Positions 59,426 through 64,000 of a stretch of 64,000 nt of DNA are shown here, piece by piece. The first letter of the stretch is position 1, and every line of letters starts with the position of its first letter. Origin of the DNA: Gigaspora margarita (lineage: Eukaryota > Glomeromycota > Glomeromycetes > Diversisporales > Gigasporaceae); NCBI GenBank assembly GCA_009809945.1, contig WTPW01001676.1, positions 20,379 to 84,378 on the forward strand. The letters are read 5' to 3'. The position numbers and the translations under genes were made by a program. The notes beneath the pieces were generated by a model. That model was given only the letters and a program-made list of their open reading frames with translations, searched no databases and was not told where the DNA came from.

Positions 59426-59945
59426 AGGGTAAAAAGTGAAATACATATATATACAGACCAGAACTTTAATTTGAATCAAATCTCGAAATTGATAAAAAAG
59501 TGCCAAAGACGGGTTTTCCTAATCCATGACCCATATTGGTTATAGACTAGAAAACCCTATCTTTGAAGGAGATTTCCATTTTAAGAAAATGGTAATTATA
59601 GTTTGTATTACCTAAATTTTGCTCTGAATTTTTTGTTTATTTTTAGATATCAATTACTGAAAAAACAATATCATGTGATTATGAAACACTAATTCACCAA
59701 TCTAATTTAATTGAGTCATAAATCTTTGGTTGTAAATCTATTTTTAGAACATGATCATTAAAAAATTGGATTATATTTAAGCTAAAATATCTTGATAAAT
59801 TATTATACTAACATAGGGTAAAAAATAAAATATATATAAATACAAACCGAAACTTTAATTTGAATCAAAAATCTCAAAATTAATAAAAAAGTGTCAAAAA
59901 CAGGTTTTTCTAGTCTATGACCCATATAGGCATACTGACAGGTTA
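59426..59945. repeat. Rest of duplication copy 1 and whole copy 2 (empty site)
   Basis: 59426-59530 completes copy 1; 59538-59945 is copy 2. In copy 2 the site reads AAATTATTATACTAACATAG without a LINE, then AGGGTAAAAAATAAAATATAT as after LINE 2. The tandem unit is ~400-450 bp. Confidence 0.75.
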
Positions 59946-60389
59946 TAGCATTCGATGTAGTATAGATCAATTGTTTATATAATTTTCAGAAATTTTAGGA
60001 AATCTGATGATACAAAGATCATGTAGCAATAATTAATACTAAGAATAAAGTAGATACTTATATTTGTTTGCTAACTGAAAAATTGGAAAACTTGAAAAAT
60101 GATCCTAAATTTAAGAAATTAATTGTTTCATAGAACTTGTTTTCAAGATATAATTTAAGCTCTGATTTTATTTATTTGTTTATATTATCATGCCGGTATT
60201 TCTTAATAACTTAGTTGTAATGTTATTTCTCTTTCATTCATGTTTTGTTACCATATTATTTGTATTTTGCTTCAAATTTGATTAATTTCTTATTTTAGTA
60301 TTCACTATTTACTGTATCCATTTTTTTTTCATTATACAATATTTGAGATTATAGTTCCTTTTAGTGGTGATCGACTGATCACGCTATTC
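59946..60389. other. AT-rich stretch, no gene seen
   Basis: No coding frame or element supported. Confidence 0.4.
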
Positions 60390-60397
60390 TTTTTAAT

Positions 60398-61419
60398 TAG
60401 AGATATTAAAATGCTAATATGAAACCTGCTCAAGCAGGTTTGAATTACAAACTTTACAGTTTGCTTATAAATTTTTAAGCACTGCTTATAAAGAAATATA
60501 CTTTTAATGCTTTAAACCTGCTCCAAGCAAATATGCTTTAAATATTATCCAAGCAAATATGCTTAAACAAATAGTTTTAAACTAAAAGTGTTAAAATACT
60601 TATATAAAACTGGTTTAAGCAGATTTAAAGCATAAACTTTTATAGTTTGCTTGTTAATTTTTTAATATTCTAAATATCAAAATTCTAATTGTACTAAATT
60701 CCAATGACTAAATCTTAAAAGAACAAATCTGAAAAAAATATTCATAATTATAAATTTTTGGTCTTTATTTATCTTTTGAGATTTAGTATATTGGAATTTA
60801 GTACAATTGGGATTTTGATATTTGGAATATTGATACAAAACACTTAAGACAAATATGCTTTTAAATGCCATCTTTAAACATGCTTAAAACAAATATGTTT
60901 TTAACTATTATTTTTATATCTGTTTTAAATATACTTCAAAAATTATAAACTAATAAATATACTATACAACTATTAAATAACTATCCCATATATTGTTTTG
61001 TTTGAACACATATATCATTATCCTGTATTGTACATATGTGTAATTTTTAAAGCATATGATCAACTACCTATAATCAAATCATCAATAATCAAAAAGTGGT
61101 TCTGGAATTGGCTATAATTATATTAATATTTAGCAGTAAGTTTGATTTTACAGATCAAACCTCTTATTTAGTTAGTATAAATTATTAAGCATACTTGTAG
61201 AAGCATGCTTATATATAACTGGTTTAGTTAAGCATAAACTCAAACTGTTTGAGTAATTTACAAACTAAGCATGCTTGTATAAGCATGCTTATATAAATCT
61301 GCTTATATGAGCATGCTTATATATAAACTAGTTTATAAAAGCCAGTTTAGCTTGCTTTAGTACCAAAGCAGGTATGCTTCAAGCATAAATCAAACTGCTT
61401 GAGCAATTTAACATCTCTA
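60398..61419. mobile_element. 1.02 kb hAT-like element filled with AAGCATGCTT-type words
   Basis: Ends TAGAGATATTAAAATGC and, inverted, TAGAGATGTTAAATTGC. Flanking 8-mers TTTTTAAT / TTTTTAAG agree at 7 of 8. Both sub-terminal regions are packed with self-complementary GCTCAAGCAGG, AAGCATGCTT and TATAAGC words. It contains the foldback at 60664-60831. No transposase. Confidence 0.7.
60664..60831. mobile_element. 168-bp foldback MITE nested in 60398-61419
   Basis: AATATTCTAAATATCAAAAT mirrors ATTTTGATATTTGGAATATT, continuing through GTACTAAATTCCAAT. It forms an almost complete hairpin. Confidence 0.75.
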
Positions 61420-63905
61420 TTTTTAAGACCTTAGTATTACTAACTTAAAAAACTTCACTAAAAATTTTTTGTAGTTAAATTAGAATTAGGGTTTGCTAGA
61501 TTAGGAAGAGCTTTTTTAATACAAAAATTTTGTAAAGAAACCTTTTTGTTAGTGCGCAATAAGTAGTTTTATAGATAAAATGTTGATTTATGGACAATTT
61601 TTTGGTTTGTTTTGATTTTTTGCATTTCTTTACATTACACCTGATCTCAAAATATGATTAGCTAGCAAAATAGTAGTGAAATTTTTAGGGTAGTGATGCT
61701 ATAGTGGTTATTCTTTTTTAGTATGGTAATACAAAAGGTCCAAATGCAGTTAGCTTTAATTCTAACACTAATGATATTTAAATTATTTATGAGCTTGTAT
61801 AAATAGTTCATGTAATCTTTACTAGCTAATAGCCTATAGTGCAAATTTTTGTATATGTTCTGCATTATTTCAAGTTGATTTTAATTGACTAAGTCATTCT
61901 TAAATTTTTATCAATTTAGAAATAGCAGGTCAATTCTTAATGCAATTAATTATTAAACTCTATATACTACGAAATTTAATAAAATATTAGAACTCAGAAT
62001 TATTAAATTTTATTATACTACAAATATTGTGGTGTCATATTATTTAAATAAGTAAAACTTTTGAATGTTTAATTTTAAGCAAATCTTTTATTTTTTCATT
62101 ATTAATATTTTAATATGGAATGATACAACTTTCTGGCTCATGAAATCTTTGATTGATATTAGAAACGTTATTCATCAAAGGAAAAACAAATGTTCTTTAA
62201 TGGATTCAATAAATATAATTAATGTTTAGCTGTATTTAAAAATCAAAGCAATTCACATAACCCAAATTTTAAATATAGATAACTCATATTTTAAAATCTT
62301 CATAAAAAACTTTATACAATTAAGCTAATTGAAAATAATCTAGGGATGCAAGCTATATTTTATTAAAATGAAACATGATACAATATAATATTGGCAGAGG
62401 TATATCAACTAAATATATATAGTATCCTATAAAAATTTATTATACCAGTAATAATAATAACACAATTAATGACAATACTAATTTATTAATAATACAATAT
62501 TTAGATGCAGGGCCTTTACTACTAAAAATTAAATGCTCAAATTTTGAGTAGATTGATAGAAGACCTCTACAAGTTACAGAACTAAATTTTATATTGGTCA
62601 TCTCATTAAGCATGATACACCAACCTGATATATTTGAATTAAAATGTAATTATGCAAAATTTTACATATCAACTTGCAATTAAATAAGTATATTTAATAT
62701 TTGAACCTTTATAGAACTTATTTATAAAAAAAATTAAACTAATTTTTGATTACATATTGTTTAAAAAAATTTTAGAGTTTGCCAATTTTTTTTAAAAAAT
62801 TAAAAATATTAAAAATTTTTGATATATTTATAAATTAACCAACAAAATTAAGTATTTTTGTGCTACTGCACAAGTAGCTTGGTGTAACCTTGTTATATAA
62901 GCCTGCAAATTTCAACTATGATTATTATATATAAAAAAGTTATAGCAAAAAGAAAAATTACCTATTTAAATTAGTTTACTATATAAAAAATTAGTAATTT
63001 TATATAGTAAAATTAATAAAACTTATATATAAAAAAGTTAGTAATTATAAAATTTTTATTTATATGTATATATATGTATACATATAAAATGAACCTCTAA
63101 GCATATATTTTATGTTTATATTATTTAAAAATATATTAATTATTAGTTTTATAAAGTTGCTATATAAGTATATTTTATATAAAAAATTACTATATTTTTA
63201 TATTTACAAGTACTTATTTATAAATTATAAATTTTTTTTAAATATTAAAAAAATTATTATCCTATATAGAAAATAATATAAAGAATATTTTTTACTTAAT
63301 AGACAAATACATTTTGCATAATAAAAGAAAGTTATAAGTTAAAAACTATATAATTTTATAAATTTGTAAATTGATAAGAAAAATATTTAATTAATATATA
63401 ATAAATATATTTTTAAAACTTAATATTATAGTATATATAATCTGAAAAGTATAATTTAAAATAACATTCATTAGATTTAATATTATTAATAAGCTTTTTA
63501 ATTTATTGTATAAAATACTATGTATCAGAAGTGATGATACGATCTATATTTACTTAAAAAATTTTTATTGACAGCCTAAATTTCTTTGAGATTATCCAAA
63601 CAATAATATAGATAAATTAAGCTAGAAAAAAAAATTGTTTTCCATATATAATTTAAAAAAAAGTTTAACTTTGTTACTGAGATAGGAAGGGTCGATTGGC
63701 ATTGAAACTTACTGCTAAAAAAGAAGAATAAAATCTGTGCATCTAAAAAAAAGCAGACGATTTTTATATAGTTATATATATATATGTTACTGATCAAAAA
63801 AATTCAATAGCTTAAATTATTAAATGACTACATATACTTAATTGACTAGTGACCACGTGACTACTGCACCCAATATATATATATATACACATAAAAAAAT
63901 AAATA
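61420..63905. other. AT-rich stretch, no gene supported
   Basis: 61490-61640 resembles the interior of the 1963/31121 elements (TTAGGGTTTG, GTAGTTTTATAGATAAAAT). 62700-63480 is extremely AT-rich with TATATAAAAAAGTTA repeats. No frame stands out. Confidence 0.45.
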
Positions 63906-63940
63906 AAAAAAAACAATAATAATAATAATAATAATAACAA
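63906..63940. repeat. (AAT)n microsatellite
   Basis: AATAATAATAAT run following an A-rich patch, just before the base composition changes at the right edge. Confidence 0.8.
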
Positions 63941-63949
63941 ATAAATTAC

Positions 63950-64000
63950 CTCCGAAGCCACCTCGGAAGAATGTGGATAAAGCCAAGCCCTCTAGAAACC
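63950..64000 (+). other. High-GC edge, possible exon
   Basis: The last ~50 bases are about half G+C, against roughly a quarter around them. A plus-strand frame is open to the edge (KLPPKPPRKNVDKAKPSRN, basic and proline-rich). A minus-strand exon ending GGAG before GTAATT is the alternative. Too short to decide. Confidence 0.3.

Overview
The window is very AT-rich, has eukaryotic features and contains no intact host gene that I can recognise. Nearly everything legible is transposon-derived: two full-length but decayed non-LTR retrotransposons (LINEs), fragments of at least four more, and about two dozen short non-autonomous DNA elements with inverted ends, many nested in one another. The low GC content, the LINE type (RRM-like ORF1; ORF2 with endonuclease, reverse transcriptase, RNase H and a C-terminal zinc knuckle) and the EEP and RNase H pseudogenes most resemble arbuscular mycorrhizal fungi (Glomeromycotina, such as Rhizophagus or Gigaspora). 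That attribution is from memory of such sequences and is an inference. There are scattered ambiguous bases and one 191-base gap (10470-10660).

Layout. 1-1518: minus-strand EEP endonuclease pseudogene running off the left edge. 1963-6315: small inverted-repeat elements, a LINE remnant (2870-3295), and a 1.5 kb element (4066-5595) with seven degenerate cassettes that each look like an intron 3' end. 6316-18823: a nested stack. Outer repeat R1 holds a small element (6463-7052) and LINE 1 (7266-17128, minus strand, 16-bp target duplication). LINE 1 is itself split in its RNase H domain by a second R-type repeat, R2 (8664-10918), flanked by a perfect 8-bp duplication. 18824-26950: AT-rich DNA with palindromes, a 195-bp tandem array and foldback elements. 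26977-28840: LINE 3, a 3' fragment with its own insertion. 28850-51365: mostly non-coding, with TIR and foldback elements (TA, TTAA and 8-bp target duplications), degenerate arrays, a tRNA-like sequence and an RNase H pseudogene of another LINE lineage. 51382-59409: LINE 2, plus strand, full length, with 16-bp target duplication and poly(A), inside one copy of a host tandem duplication whose second copy keeps the empty site. 59426-64000: AT-rich DNA, a hAT-like element (60398-61419) with a nested foldback, and a last ~50 bases of much higher GC that may be the edge of a gene.

How the parts relate. LINE 1, LINE 2, LINE 3 and the 2870 remnant are one family. Alignment between copies shows that stop codons fall repeatedly where another copy has tryptophan (TGG to TGA or TAG) and that several frameshifts sit in homopolymers, so none can be mobile. 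Both full-length copies share an ORF1/ORF2 junction without a visible ORF2 ATG, and a short stem-loop just before the poly(A) tail, directly after AATAAA.
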